A stretch of DNA of 64,000 bases from Bacteroidota bacterium (GCA_025454835.1 JALONQ010000004.1:1-64000), one strand, 5' to 3'. Numbered from the stretch's first letter, positions 1 to 8,475 are shown. The notes: generated by a model from the sequence alone, not told the origin. Made by a program: numbers and translations.

Positions 1-82
1 GCAGTGCTCGCAGCGGTGAAAAATCGGTAGTTATCATTAACGTTGCGGCCGCCGCCACCGCCGCGAACGCCGCGCGAAACAT
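1..82 (-). CDS. 5' end of an unidentified ORF, cut by the window edge
   Basis: An ATG at 80-82 on the minus strand opens a frame that stays open to the window edge (27 residues visible). It lies 14 bases downstream of the lepA stop. The visible part is alanine-rich and hydrophobic with an arginine at position 3, which would fit a signal peptide or a first membrane segment. In many bacteria lepA is followed by the signal peptidase I gene, but nothing seen here identifies the product. No clear Shine-Dalgarno sequence precedes it. The call rests only on the open frame and its position in the lepA direction. Confidence 0.3.
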   Translation of the reverse strand, partial: MFRAAFAAVAAAATLMITTDFSPLRAL

Positions 83-96
83 TTTCGAGATGGCTT

Positions 97-1896
97 CTAC
101 TCATCCATCGACAACACCGCCAGGAAAGCTTCCTGCGGGATCTCGACGCGACCCACTTGCTTCATGCGCTTCTTGCCTTCCTTTTGCTTCTCGAGCAGCT
201 TCCGCTTGCGCGAGATGTCGCCGCCGTAACACTTCGCCAGAACGTTCTTGCGCATCGCGCTCAGCGTTTCGCGCGCGATGACCTTGCTCCCGATGGCCGC
301 CTGGATCGCCACCTCGAACATCTGACGCGGGATGAGCTCCTTCAATTTCGCACACAGCTTGCGTCCCCAATCGTACGCCTTCTGCCGGTGGACGATCGTC
401 GACAGGGCGTCGACCGGCTCGCCATTCAGCAGGATATCAAGCTTGGCAAGCTCCGACTCGCGATAGTCGAGAAAATCATAGTCGAACGAGGCGTAGCCGC
501 GCGAGAGCGACTTCAACTTGTCGTAGAAATCGAAGATGATCTCCGACAACGGGAGCTCGAAGTGGATATCGGCCCGCTCCGGGCTCAGGTACGTCGTGTT
601 CCGATGGATGCCCCGGCGATCCATGCACAGCTTCATGATACTGCCGATATACTCCGTCGGCGCGATGATCTGCGCTTTGACGTACGGCTCTTCGACGCGT
701 TCGATGACGCTTGGCTCGGGCATCAAGGCCGGATTGTCGACGAGCATCATTTCGCCGTTCGTACGGAAGACCCGATACTCGACGTTTGGAACGGTATTGA
801 TCAGCGACTGGTTATACTCGCGCTCGAGGCGCTCCCGAATGATCTCCATGTGCAGGAGACCGAGGAAGCCGGCGCGGAACCCGAATCCCAGCGCCAGCGA
901 TGATTCCGGCTCGAAAATGAGCGAGGCGTCGTTCAGTTTCAGCTTCTCCAGCGCATCCCGCAGCTCCTCGAAGGCATCCGAGTTCGACGGGTAGATGCCG
1001 CTGAAGACCATGGGCTTGACTTCTTTGTAGCCCGGCAACGGACCCTCGGCCGGCCGGTCGGCCAGGGTGATCGTGTCACCCACCTTCGTGTCATGGACGT
1101 CACGCACGCTCGCGATGATGTAACCGACGTCACCGGCCGACAATGCACCGATGCGGCGGCGCGTCATTTCAAGGATGCCGATGTCGTCGGCCTGGAACTC
1201 CTTCCCGTTCGACATGAACCGGATCTTGTCGCGTTCCTTCACGGTTCCATCCATGATGCGCACGTACGCGATCGCGCCCCGGTACTCGTCGAACACCGAA
1301 TCGAAGATGAGCGCGGTCAGCGGCTTCTCCGTATCTCCCTTGGGAGGCGATATCCGCTCGACCACCGCTTCGAGCACTTCATCGGTCCCCAGTCCGGATT
1401 TCGCGCTCCCCAGCAGGATCTCCTCTTCCCGGCAGCCGAGGAGGTCCATCACCTGTTTCTTTGTCGACTCGAGCGTCGTCTTGGCGCTCGGCAGGTCGAT
1501 CTTGTTGATGAAGGGGATGATCTCGAGCCCGGCGTCGATGGCGAGATAGAGATTGGAGATCGTCTGCGCCTCCACGCCTTGCGTGGCGTCAACGACGAGG
1601 ATCGCTCCCTCACAGGCGGCCAGCGAACGCGAGACCTCATACGTGAAGTCGACGTGCCCCGGCGTATCGATGAGGTTCAGGATGTATTCATCACCCGACT
1701 TCGCCTTGTAGCGCAGCTGAATGGCATGCAGCTTGATGGTGATGCCACGCTCCTGCTCAAGGTCCATGTCGTCCAACATCTGCTTGGAGATGTCGCGCGA
1801 AGCGACGGCCCCGGTCGTCTCAAGCAGACGGTCGGCCAGCGTGCTCTTGCCGTGGTCGATGTGGGCGATGATGCAAAAATTGCGGATGTTCTTCAT
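97..1896 (-). CDS. lepA: Elongation factor 4 (LepA) GTPase
   Basis: Translational GTPase that acts on ribosomes (EF4/LepA, back-translocation and initiation quality control). The 599 aa length is normal for the family. The G1 loop AHIDHGKST is at residues 11-19, the switch II motif DTPGH at 77-81 and NKID at 131-134. The C-terminal LepA-specific tail is present, with [17 protein letters not shown] near the end. The frame is open 15 codons upstream, but the ATG at 1896 gives the family-typical start [19 protein letters not shown], so I use it. It is transcribed away from the epimerase gene at 2209. The repeat-bearing spacer between the two must hold its promoter. Confidence 0.97.
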   Translation of the reverse strand: MKNIRNFCIIAHIDHGKSTLADRLLETTGAVASRDISKQMLDDMDLEQERGITIKLHAIQLRYKAKSGDEYILNLIDTPGHVDFTYEVSRSLAACEGAILVVDATQGVEAQTISNLYLAIDAGLEIIPFINKIDLPSAKTTLESTKKQVMDLLGCREEEILLGSAKSGLGTDEVLEAVVERISPPKGDTEKPLTALIFDSVFDEYRGAIAYVRIMDGTVKERDKIRFMSNGKEFQADDIGILEMTRRRIGALSAGDVGYIIASVRDVHDTKVGDTITLADRPAEGPLPGYKEVKPMVFSGIYPSNSDAFEELRDALEKLKLNDASLIFEPESSLALGFGFRAGFLGLLHMEIIRERLEREYNQSLINTVPNVEYRVFRTNGEMMLVDNPALMPEPSVIERVEEPYVKAQIIAPTEYIGSIMKLCMDRRGIHRNTTYLSPERADIHFELPLSEIIFDFYDKLKSLSRGYASFDYDFLDYRESELAKLDILLNGEPVDALSTIVHRQKAYDWGRKLCAKLKELIPRQMFEVAIQAAIGSKVIARETLSAMRKNVLAKCYGGDISRKRKLLEKQKEGKKRMKQVGRVEIPQEAFLAVLSMDE

Positions 1897-2208
1897 CGGC
1901 TGGGAAGGCAATGAAACAAGTCTCGCCGCCAAGGTCGCCAAGCCGAGGAAATGGGCATCGGCGCACCACCATCATTGTTTTGGCGTCGTGGCGGCTCATC
2001 ACTCCGTTGGATCGAAGTCTGAATCGCCGAAAACGACAAAGAGTAAAGAGGACGGTCCCCTTTACTCTTCGTGAACCCTTCGAATATAGCCCGATTTCGA
2101 AAGAAGAGCAACCCGCGCCGATCGCGGAACCCATACTTGCACTCCAGGCGTTGAAGCCCCAACTTCGCATATACAGCCATTGGACGAACCAACGAGCGAG
2201 AGTACTCC
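1897..2208. other. Divergent intergenic region (lepA / epimerase)
   Basis: This 312-base spacer separates divergent lepA and the epimerase gene. It has no convincing gene. Near the lepA end, 1924-1948 carries a tandem GCCAAGG/CGCCAAG motif related in style to the dispersed repeats elsewhere in the window. Its centre holds a strong hairpin (2039-2069). Promoters for both genes must lie here, but I could not assign a convincing -33/-7 pair. Confidence 0.6.
2039..2069. repeat. REP-like palindrome
   Basis: Perfect 10-base arms AAGAGTAAAG (2039-2048) and CTTTACTCTT (2060-2069) enclose a short inner GG/CC stem. The top of the structure reads GGACGGTCC. The design, an A/T-rich outer arm with a GGACGGTCC-like tip, resembles REP palindromes associated with REP-type IS200-like transposases. 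No transposase is present in this window. It could also act as a transcript-end hairpin. Confidence 0.5.
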
Positions 2209-3111
2209 ATGAACATCGTCGTAGCCGGAGGCACCGGCCTGATTGGACAACGCCTGGTCAGGCAGTTGACCAAGGATGGACATCACGTTGTCATCCTTTC
2301 TCGAGACGCCCGCCCGTCGGGCGGCCCGGTCAGGTATGAGTCCTGGAACGGCCGGGACGCCGGGCCATGGATACGATCGATCGAGGAGGCCGACGCCGTC
2401 ATCAATCTGTCGGGCGCCTCGGTGGCCGAAGGACGTTGGACGACCGATCGGAAGCGGCTCATTCGTGACAGCCGGATCCTGGCGACACGCGCGATCGTTC
2501 AAGCTCTGCGTGACGCTTCTCGCCGAACTCGTGTGCTGGTCAATGCGTCCGGCGTAGGATACTATGGGAGCATGGAAGAGGGGTCGGCGACCGAATCTCT
2601 CCCTCCGGGGCAGGACTTCCTCGCACAGGTGTGCCGGCAGTGGGAGGACGAGGCACGCGCGGCCGAAGGGGCGGGGGCGCGTGTGGCGTTCCTGCGCACA
2701 GGAATGGTGCTCGATCCGTCAGGAGGCGCGCTGACGAAGCTGATGCTTCCCTTCCGGTTCTTTGTCGGAGGTCCGCTTGGTACGGGTCGCCAATGGGTCT
2801 CGTGGGTCCATCATGCCGATATGGTCGGATCCATCGTGCACGTCCTCAACACAGAAGGGCTTTCTGGTCCGATCAACATCGCCGCCCCCGCACCCGTACG
2901 CATGAAGGAGTTCTGTGCGACCCTCGGGCGCGTCATGCGCCGTCCTTCGTGGGCCCCGGTGCCGTCGCTCGTGTTAGAACTCGCTCTGGGAGAGATGTCG
3001 TGGATCATCCTGACCGGTCAGAAGGCGCTCCCCGATAAACTGGTCGCCGGCGGATACCGGCATCGGTTTGCGGATCTGGAGAGGGCCCTGCGGGATGCGG
3101 TGGGCGGCTGA
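2209..3111 (+). CDS. TIGR01777-type SDR epimerase (YfcH-like)
   Basis: NAD(P)-binding extended short-chain dehydrogenase/reductase of the TIGR01777/YfcH group; the physiological substrate of this group is not established. The N-terminal Rossmann loop AGGTGLIGQ sits at residues 6-14, and the family-typical SGVGYYG lies in the middle. A C-terminal DUF1731-like segment covers about residues 245-298 (SWAPVPSLVLELALGEMS, then LVAGGYRHRFADLERAL). The 300 aa length is usual. It is a single plus-strand gene, convergent with the DUF5683 gene only 6 bases away. The ATG at 2209 places the Rossmann fold directly at the N-terminus, as expected. Confidence 0.88.
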   Translation: MNIVVAGGTGLIGQRLVRQLTKDGHHVVILSRDARPSGGPVRYESWNGRDAGPWIRSIEEADAVINLSGASVAEGRWTTDRKRLIRDSRILATRAIVQALRDASRRTRVLVNASGVGYYGSMEEGSATESLPPGQDFLAQVCRQWEDEARAAEGAGARVAFLRTGMVLDPSGGALTKLMLPFRFFVGGPLGTGRQWVSWVHHADMVGSIVHVLNTEGLSGPINIAAPAPVRMKEFCATLGRVMRRPSWAPVPSLVLELALGEMSWIILTGQKALPDKLVAGGYRHRFADLERALRDAVGG

Positions 3112-3117
3112 CAGGCG

Positions 3118-3738
3118 TCAGCGGACCGTCATTCGATAGCGGATGCGCGCACCTCCGCTCAGGTCGGGCGAAACGTCGAACCCGTACAGCGCAGCGCCGA
3201 CATAGGCATCGACGATATTCAGAAGATACGTCAGGCCGAGATAGACGGCGAACTGGTCCCGCTGGTCACGGTAGAAGTCGCGTATCCGCCTCAGGTCGGC
3301 GCTCCCCCGCCCGCTCAACGTATCGGCAACGATGGATGCGGCGTACTGCGATGCAAAGTCCTGGTAAAGCTTGTTCTGGTCTGCCATCGTCTTGCCGAAG
3401 TACACGCCGAAACCCCAGATGATCGGTATGGAAATGTAGCGTTCGGCGTAGACTTGACCGGCGCCCGGCACCACGGCCGAGAGGAGCATGGCCATGCCGG
3501 TGGACTTCTCTTCCGGTCCTGCGGCCACCTGAACCGTCGCACCTTCGACGCTGACCCGGGGAGTGTCGACTGGGGGAGAAACGAAATGGCGGGAGATCTG
3601 TAGCTGGCCCATGGACGCTGTCGAGATGAGGGCCAACCACAGAGACAGATGGATCCTTCGACGAACCGAACAGGAGGACTCCGCGAGGAACCCGAATGCA
3701 CGAGAAGCCGTTCGAGCGGGCCGCCTACCCATCTTCAT
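3118..3738 (-). CDS. DUF5683-family membrane protein
   Basis: A 206 aa protein with a basic N-terminus and a hydrophobic signal/anchor (IHLSLWLALISTASMG, about residues 29-44). A membrane-associated domain follows, containing SAVVPGAGQVYAERY and a second hydrophobic stretch, YLGLTYLLNIVDAYVGAAL. This pattern matches the DUF5683 family, which in Bacteroidota is typically encoded next to parB, as it is here with ridA between. Its function is unknown. The start is uncertain: ATGs at 3738 and 3732 are both possible. A dispersed CACGAAGG repeat (3747-3766) sits directly upstream, where the ribosome-binding region would be. Confidence 0.7.
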   Translation of the reverse strand: MKMGRRPARTASRAFGFLAESSCSVRRRIHLSLWLALISTASMGQLQISRHFVSPPVDTPRVSVEGATVQVAAGPEEKSTGMAMLLSAVVPGAGQVYAERYISIPIIWGFGVYFGKTMADQNKLYQDFASQYAASIVADTLSGRGSADLRRIRDFYRDQRDQFAVYLGLTYLLNIVDAYVGAALYGFDVSPDLSGGARIRYRMTVR

Positions 3739-3746
3739 GCTTCATG

Positions 3747-3766
3747 TTCCTTCGTGCCCTTCGTGA
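3747..3766 (-). repeat. CACGAAGG-type dispersed repeat
   Basis: On the minus strand this reads TCACGAAGGGCACGAAGGAA, two tandem CACGAAGG units. It lies between ridA and the DUF5683 gene. Related units occur near 22616, 22885 and 54507. Confidence 0.55.
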
Positions 3767-3788
3767 TTTCGCTTCTGTTCCCCGCCGT

Positions 3789-4178
3789 CTACTTCACGAT
3801 CAGCGCGATCGCCTCGATCTCCACGCGCACATCGCGCGGCAGCCGCGCAACCTCCACCGTGCTCCGTGCCGGAGCGGCAGCGCCGAGGAACTCCGCATAC
3901 ACCTCGTTCATCGCCGCGAACTCCCCCATGTCCTTCAGGAACACGGTCGTCTTGATGACGCTCGTCATCGACGCGCCGGCCTCGTTCAAGATGGCCTCGA
4001 GGTTCTGCATCACCCGCCGCGTCTGCGCCTTGATGTCCCCTTCGACGAGTTGATTCGTCGCCGGGTCGAGCGGGATCTGTCCGGCCGTGTAGACGAATTT
4101 CCCGTCGATGGCGACGGCTTGGCTATACGGCCCGATCGGGGCCGGTGCGTTCTTGGTCAGGATCTGTTTGGTTCCCAT
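3789..4178 (-). CDS. ridA: RidA family enamine/imine deaminase
   Basis: Reactive intermediate deaminase A (YjgF/YER057c/UK114): hydrolyses 2-aminoacrylate and related enamines released by PLP enzymes. From the ATG at 4178 the product is 129 aa, the usual RidA size. A GGAG Shine-Dalgarno (4185-4188 on the minus strand) sits 6 bases upstream. Three in-frame ATGs further upstream (4190-4196) lack that support. Family motifs present are [12 protein letters not shown] near the N-terminus, [11 protein letters not shown], and the C-terminal [15 protein letters not shown] with the substrate-binding arginine. It lies between parB and the DUF5683 gene in the same direction. Confidence 0.93.
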   Translation of the reverse strand: MGTKQILTKNAPAPIGPYSQAVAIDGKFVYTAGQIPLDPATNQLVEGDIKAQTRRVMQNLEAILNEAGASMTSVIKTTVFLKDMGEFAAMNEVYAEFLGAAAPARSTVEVARLPRDVRVEIEAIALIVK

Positions 4179-4212
4179 TCGATTCTCCATCATCATTTCA
4201 TGAGAGATTGTC

Positions 4213-4277
4213 TCGCGGCGAACCTGCCTGCCCGTGTGGTTCTCGTCCAGTCAGGCAGGCGCAGCGGTCGCGGCGAA
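4213..4277. repeat. Hairpin flanked by a 10-base direct repeat
   Basis: Inverted arms CCTGCCTG (4223-4230) and CAGGCAGG (4252-4259) form a hairpin with a 21-base loop. The segment 4223-4267 is flanked by two exact copies of TCGCGGCGAA (4213-4222 and 4268-4277). This looks like a small inserted palindromic element with a target-site duplication, between parB and ridA. Confidence 0.45.
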
Positions 4278-4288
4278 ACACTTCTTCT

Positions 4289-5206
4289 TTAACGGTATTT
4301 TGCTGTGCTGCTGAACAGCTCGAGCAACCGATCGAACTCGTCGAGCGAATAGAACTCGACGATGATCTCTCCTCGTCCTCCCCCCTTCGTTCGCACCATC
4401 ACTTTCGTCCCGAGGGTCTGGCGCAGTTGTTCTTCCACGCTTTGGATGCCCGCCGGGGTCGTGCCCGTGTCCCGGACCTTTCGGGTTCCAGACGAGGCCT
4501 TCGGCGTTCCGGCGCCGCGCGCCAGGTCTTCCACTTTTCGCACCGAGAGACCCTCGCTCACGATCTTCTCGAAAATGCGGAGCTGGACCTTTTCGTTCGG
4601 CAGGTTCACCAAGGCCCTCGCGTGGCCCATGGAGATCTTGTTCTTCCGCAGGCCGTCCTGGATCTTCGCCGGCAGCTTCAACAGTCGGAGGAAGTTCGTG
4701 ACCGTCGTCCGGTCCTTCCCCACCTTCTGCGCCACGTCCTCCTGCGTCAGATGACATTCGTCAAGTAAGCGCTGATACGCTGTCGCCACCTCCATGGGGT
4801 TGAGATGCTCGCGCTGGATGTTCTCGATGAGGGCCAACTCAAGCATGTCCTCGTCGGACGGGACGTCGAGGACATATGCCGGGATCTCCTTCATCCGCGC
4901 CATCTGGGCCGCGCGCAAGCGCCGTTCGCCGGCGATGATCTGGTATCCGTCGGCCACGCGGCGGACGGTGACGGGTTGGATGACCCCCTTCTCCTGGATG
5001 GACCGCTTCAGCTCATCGAGCGCCGATTCGTCAAAATCCGTCCGGGGCTGGAACGGATTCGGGCGCACCTTCGAGATCTCGATGCTGGCCACCTTGCCGA
5101 GGTCGACCGGGCCGCTCTCCTCCCCTTTCGACTCGATGCGCGGTCCCTTCGGAATGAGGGCGTTGAGGCCCCGTCCAAGGACCGATTTCTTCTGCTGTTG
5201 CGTCAT
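4289..5206 (-). CDS. parB: Chromosome partitioning protein ParB
   Basis: Centromere-binding CTPase of the ParABS chromosome-segregation system. The N-terminal KSVLGRGLNALIP leader, typical of chromosomal ParB, is at residues 7-19 and would contact ParA. The CTP-binding motifs are GERRLRAA and ENIQREHLNPME. A helix-turn-helix region follows (LTQEDVAQKVGKDRTTVTNFLRLLKLP), and a C-terminal dimerisation segment ends the 305 aa protein. Its ATG overlaps the parA stop by 4 bases (ATGA), so the two are translationally coupled. I found no parS site (TGTTTCACGTGAAACA-like) in the window. Confidence 0.97.
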   Translation of the reverse strand: MTQQQKKSVLGRGLNALIPKGPRIESKGEESGPVDLGKVASIEISKVRPNPFQPRTDFDESALDELKRSIQEKGVIQPVTVRRVADGYQIIAGERRLRAAQMARMKEIPAYVLDVPSDEDMLELALIENIQREHLNPMEVATAYQRLLDECHLTQEDVAQKVGKDRTTVTNFLRLLKLPAKIQDGLRKNKISMGHARALVNLPNEKVQLRIFEKIVSEGLSVRKVEDLARGAGTPKASSGTRKVRDTGTTPAGIQSVEEQLRQTLGTKVMVRTKGGGRGEIIVEFYSLDEFDRLLELFSSTAKYR

Positions 5207-6018
5207 GTGGTCGTGCCTCCCGATGCCGCCGACGGCGTCGTGGGGTCCTGTTCGAGCAGTGCGCCGCGACGCATGACCTCGCGGGCCAGCTCCATGTAGT
5301 TGCGCGTTCCGGAGCAGACGGCGTCGTACAGGATGATGGGCTTGCCGAAACTGGGGGCTTCACTCAGCCGGATGTTGCGCGAGACGACCGTCTCGAACAC
5401 CTTGTCACCGAAGTACCGCTTCACTTCTTCCACGATCTGATTCGACAGCCGGAGTCGCGAGTCGAACATCGTCATCAACACTCCCTCGATGTCGAGGTTC
5501 GGGTTGAGCGTCTTCTTGACCAGGTTGATGGTATTGAAGAGCTGGCCCAAGCCCTCAAGGGCGAAGTACTCGCACTGTACCGGGATCATCACCGAATCGG
5601 CGGCCGTGAGGGCATTGAGCGTCAGGAGGCCGAGCGACGGCGGGCAATCGATGACGATGTACTCGTACTGGCCGCCGATCTTCTTGAGGGCCGTCGACAT
5701 CAAGTACTCGCGCTGTTCGCGGCCTACGAGCTCGATCTCGGCGCCGACGAGATTGATGTGCGCCGGCAGGACCGAAAGGAACGGCATCTGCGTGTCGATG
5801 ATGGCCTCTTTCGGGTCCATGCCCTCGACCAGCACTTCGTAGACGGTACGGCCGTCCGGCGGGATGACCCCGACGCCGCTGGTCGCGTTCGATTGTGGAT
5901 CGGTATCGACGAGCAGGGTGGTCCGTTCCGCCGCCGCCAACGACGCCGCCAGATTAATGGCGGTGGTCGTCTTGCCGACGCCCCCCTTCTGGTTCGCTAT
6001 GACGATGATCTTTGACAT
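5203..6018 (-). CDS. parA: Chromosome partitioning ATPase ParA (Soj)
   Basis: Deviant Walker ATPase that positions ParB-parS complexes on the nucleoid. From the ATG at 6018 the protein is 271 aa and begins MSKIIVIANQKGGVGKTT. The deviant Walker A motif KGGVGKTT is at residues 11-18, followed by LLVDTDPQ (Walker A') and VIDCPPSLG (Walker B). The frame is open 29 codons further upstream, but those codons lack family similarity and were excluded. It overlaps parB by 4 bases and lies downstream of fmt in the same direction, with a 132-base gap. Confidence 0.97.
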   Translation of the reverse strand: MSKIIVIANQKGGVGKTTTAINLAASLAAAERTTLLVDTDPQSNATSGVGVIPPDGRTVYEVLVEGMDPKEAIIDTQMPFLSVLPAHINLVGAEIELVGREQREYLMSTALKKIGGQYEYIVIDCPPSLGLLTLNALTAADSVMIPVQCEYFALEGLGQLFNTINLVKKTLNPNLDIEGVLMTMFDSRLRLSNQIVEEVKRYFGDKVFETVVSRNIRLSEAPSFGKPIILYDAVCSGTRNYMELAREVMRRGALLEQDPTTPSAASGGTTT

Positions 6019-6150
6019 CGAGTGCTTGCCTATCATGCAGGCCAATATATCGAAAAGTGACGACGAAGTGACACGAGAAGCAGGTGATCGCCGCTCTGGC
6101 GGCATGTGCCGTGGGTCTCCGGCTGTGGCCCTTCGTGGTTGCTGGCTTGA

Positions 6151-7098
6151 TCAGGGACCCACCTTGGTTCCCAACGCTATCCGATAGCCCCTCAGGAATT
6201 CCTCGATCCCCATCCGCTTTCTCCCTTCCAGCATCACCTCTTCCAGCGCCAGCGCACCTTCGCCGGTCTGGATAATGCACGAGGCGCGGTCGAGGCCGAT
6301 CACCGTACCCGGGATGGCACCGGTCGCAGACACTTCAACGACGCGTGAGCGATAGATCTTCCACACGTGCTCGCCAAGCATCGTCCAGGCGGTCGGTATC
6401 GGAGAAAGCCCCCGGATGCGGTTGTACAGGGCCGTTGCAGGTCGGTTCCAGTCGAGCCGGCCATCCTCCTTGAAGAGCTTGGGGGCCGCCGTCGCAAGCG
6501 TATCGTCCTGCGCGCGCGGCGTCAGCGTACCATCCGCCAGACCTCGTACCGTGCGGATCACGACCTCCGCACCGATGAGCGCGAGACGGTCATGGAGATC
6601 GCCGGCGGTCTCATGCGGTCCGATCGGGGACCGCTCCTGGAGCAGGACCGAACCGGTGTCGACCTTCTGCTGCAGCAGGAACGTCGTAACGCCTGTCTCG
6701 GTGTCTCCGTTGATGACAGCCCACTGGATCGGCGCGGCACCGCGATAGCGTGGCAGGAGCGAAGCGTGGAGGTTGAACGCACCCAGACGCGGAAGCGTGA
6801 ACACGGAAGGAGGAAGGATCCGAAATGCCACCACGACCATCAGGTCGGCGCTCAAGGCTTCGAGCGTCGCGGCGAACGACGGGTCTTTCAGGAGATCGGG
6901 CTGAAGGACGGGGATCGACAACCTGAGGGCTTCTTCTTTGACCGCGGTGAAGGAGACCTGCTGGCCACGTCCGCGCGGCTTGTCGGGTGCGGTAACGACC
7001 GAAACGACGGGGTAGCCGGCTTCAACCAGCGCCCGCACACTGGGCACGGCGAAGTCGGGGGTTCCCATAAAGATGATCCGCGGCCGTTCGACGATCAT
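6151..7098 (-). CDS. fmt: Methionyl-tRNA formyltransferase
   Basis: Formylates initiator Met-tRNA using 10-formyl-tetrahydrofolate. The 315 aa protein starts with IIFMGTPDFAVPS. It carries the catalytic-domain signature FNLHASLLPRYRGAAPIQW (catalytic Asn and His) and GDTETGVT (catalytic Asp). The C-terminal domain has NRIRGLSPIPTAWT. It lies downstream of def, the usual functional pair (formylation and deformylation). The 106-base def-fmt gap contains an imperfect inverted repeat (7127-7164). The ATG at 7098 puts the core motif at residues 8-20; no shorter start is better. Confidence 0.97.
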   Translation of the reverse strand: MIVERPRIIFMGTPDFAVPSVRALVEAGYPVVSVVTAPDKPRGRGQQVSFTAVKEEALRLSIPVLQPDLLKDPSFAATLEALSADLMVVVAFRILPPSVFTLPRLGAFNLHASLLPRYRGAAPIQWAVINGDTETGVTTFLLQQKVDTGSVLLQERSPIGPHETAGDLHDRLALIGAEVVIRTVRGLADGTLTPRAQDDTLATAAPKLFKEDGRLDWNRPATALYNRIRGLSPIPTAWTMLGEHVWKIYRSRVVEVSATGAIPGTVIGLDRASCIIQTGEGALALEEVMLEGRKRMGIEEFLRGYRIALGTKVGP

Positions 7099-7126
7099 GA
7101 GATCACATGAACTCCACTGGAAATAG

Positions 7127-7164
7127 CCGCAGAGAACCCGGAACTGTCGTTACGTTCTCTGTGG
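7127..7164. repeat. Inverted CCGCAGAGAAC repeat in the def-fmt gap
   Basis: CCGCAGAGAAC (7127-7137) and GTTCTCTGTGG (7154-7164) form an inverted repeat matching at 10 of 11 positions. Motifs of this CACAGAGAAC type are short dispersed intergenic sequences; a related locus is at 49261-49350. Confidence 0.5.
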
Positions 7165-7204
7165 TCTTTGCGATCTTAGCGGCAAATCTCCACCAAGCAG
7201 ATGA

Positions 7205-7804
7205 TCACTCTGTCAAGTCGCTGATCACAGGGTACCGCGTCTCAACCTCCCCTTTACGGATCTTTCGCAGTTCGCGACTGAGGAGGCTGCGCTGCGTCTT
7301 GCCGATGCGGTCGATGAACAGCACGCCGTCGAGATGGTCGATCTCGTGCTGAATGACGCGCGCCAGCATGCCGTCGGCGGTGAGCTCTCGCTCACGAAAT
7401 TCCGTGTCGCGGTACCGCACCGTCACGATCTGCGGGCGTTCCACGTTCGCACGGACGTCGGGGATGCTCAGACACCCTTCCTCCATCTTCCACGCGCCGT
7501 CCACCGACACGACCTGCGGATTGAAAAGCACGAGTTTCGTGGGAAGGCCGGGCGACGTCCTTCGTTCCGGGGCCGCGGCCTCAGCGTCCTCCTCATCGCT
7601 CTCATTCATCCCGGTCACGTCGACGACGATCAGCCGATTCAGGTCCCCCACCTGCGTGGCAGCAAGACCGATGCCGTTCGAACTGTACATCGTCTCGAAC
7701 ATGTCGATCGCAATCTGGACGATCTCGTCGCTAAGTTTGGCGACGGGCCGCGCTTTCTCTTTGAGGACGGCGCTGCCGTAGAGATAGATGGGACGGATGG
7801 ACAT
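7205..7804 (-). CDS. def: Peptide deformylase
   Basis: Metalloenzyme that removes the N-formyl group from nascent proteins. All three signature motifs are present: NGIGLAATQVG (motif 1), EEGCLSIPD (motif 2, metal-ligand Cys) and VIQHEIDHLDGVLF (motif 3, HExxH). At 199 aa it is slightly longer than many Def proteins. The excess is an acidic insertion (MNESDEEDAEAAAPERR) after LNRLIVVDVTG, between motifs 1 and 2. It sits between the NlpC/P60 lipoprotein gene (17-base gap) and fmt. The N-terminus IRPIYLYGSAVLKEKARPV is typical, so the ATG at 7804 is firm. Confidence 0.96.
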   Translation of the reverse strand: MSIRPIYLYGSAVLKEKARPVAKLSDEIVQIAIDMFETMYSSNGIGLAATQVGDLNRLIVVDVTGMNESDEEDAEAAAPERRTSPGLPTKLVLFNPQVVSVDGAWKMEEGCLSIPDVRANVERPQIVTVRYRDTEFRERELTADGMLARVIQHEIDHLDGVLFIDRIGKTQRSLLSRELRKIRKGEVETRYPVISDLTE

Positions 7805-7820
7805 GATCGGAGCCGAAGCG

Positions 7821-8471
7821 TCAGTCGACGATGCGACGCGCCCCCTCGTAGCGTTTTTGGTAGTAGGAGCTTTCGAGCGATGAGATCGTCACACCCAGCG
7901 AAACGCTGGCATGGGCGAACAGGTCGTCGCCGAGATAGATACCGACGTGCGATGCCGGCTCGCCGGTGGTGTTGAAGAACACCAGGTCGCCGAACTTCAG
8001 GTCGGATGGCTGAACGGACGTCCCCAGCTTCGATTGCTCGGCGCTCGTCCGCGGTAGCTGTTTGCCGATGCTCTTGTTGTAGACGACCAGCGTATAGCCC
8101 GAACAATCCATTCCGGCATCCGATTCACCGCCCAGGAGATACGGCACGCCCATGTGCTTCGAGATCTCGCGCATCATGCGGCTCTGGTCGAGCGGCGCGA
8201 TGGCGGTGTTCTTCTCCGTGCGGAACGAACGGCTGCCGGAGGCTACGCGTTCGATCTCCGCGGCCGGGACCGGCCGATCATCTTCACGGCGTTCCTCCTC
8301 CGCTTCCCGGCTGGCAAACCGAGGACCCTCTTTCGCCGGAGTCGACTTGGACGTCCGGCCCGTACCGGCGGCGAATCGGGGCGATGAAGGTCCGCAACCG
8401 ATGCCGACGACCAGGATCGATGCCAGCAACAAGCGAGAAAAAAAGCCCCGCAAGGCGGGGCCGGGCACCAC
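7821..8471 (-). CDS. NlpC/P60 cell-wall hydrolase, lipoprotein
   Basis: Secreted cysteine peptidase that cleaves peptidoglycan stem peptides. The C-terminal NlpC/P60 domain shows GMDCSGYT (catalytic Cys), ASHVGIYLGD (catalytic His) and a third polar residue in LFAHAS. A GTG at 8471 (or 8468), just after the rpoD stop, gives a lipoprotein signal peptide: an arginine-containing n-region, a hydrophobic core, and lipobox VGIGC. The frame is open further into rpoD but that part is not signal-like. A rho-independent terminator lies within the signal-peptide codons (8438-8461), so expression by readthrough from rpoD looks conditional. A TTG start after the terminator would lose the basic n-region. 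Confidence 0.85.
   Translation of the reverse strand: MVPGPALRGFFSRLLLASILVVGIGCGPSSPRFAAGTGRTSKSTPAKEGPRFASREAEEERREDDRPVPAAEIERVASGSRSFRTEKNTAIAPLDQSRMMREISKHMGVPYLLGGESDAGMDCSGYTLVVYNKSIGKQLPRTSAEQSKLGTSVQPSDLKFGDLVFFNTTGEPASHVGIYLGDDLFAHASVSLGVTISSLESSYYQKRYEGARRIVD
8438..8461 (-). terminator. Intrinsic terminator after rpoD, inside the NlpC gene
   Basis: On the minus strand GCCCCGC-CTT-GCGGGGC (8445-8461) is followed by seven T residues (8438-8444). This is a textbook rho-independent terminator that starts about 15 bases after the rpoD stop codon. It lies within the signal-peptide codons of the NlpC/P60 gene if that gene starts at 8471. Confidence 0.88.
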
Positions 8472-8475
8472 GCGG

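Noticed and set aside
4179-6150. Search for a parS centromere site near parAB
   Set aside because: No TGTTTCACGTGAAACA-like 16-mer was seen here or elsewhere in the window. Isolated CACGTG hexamers are not enough.
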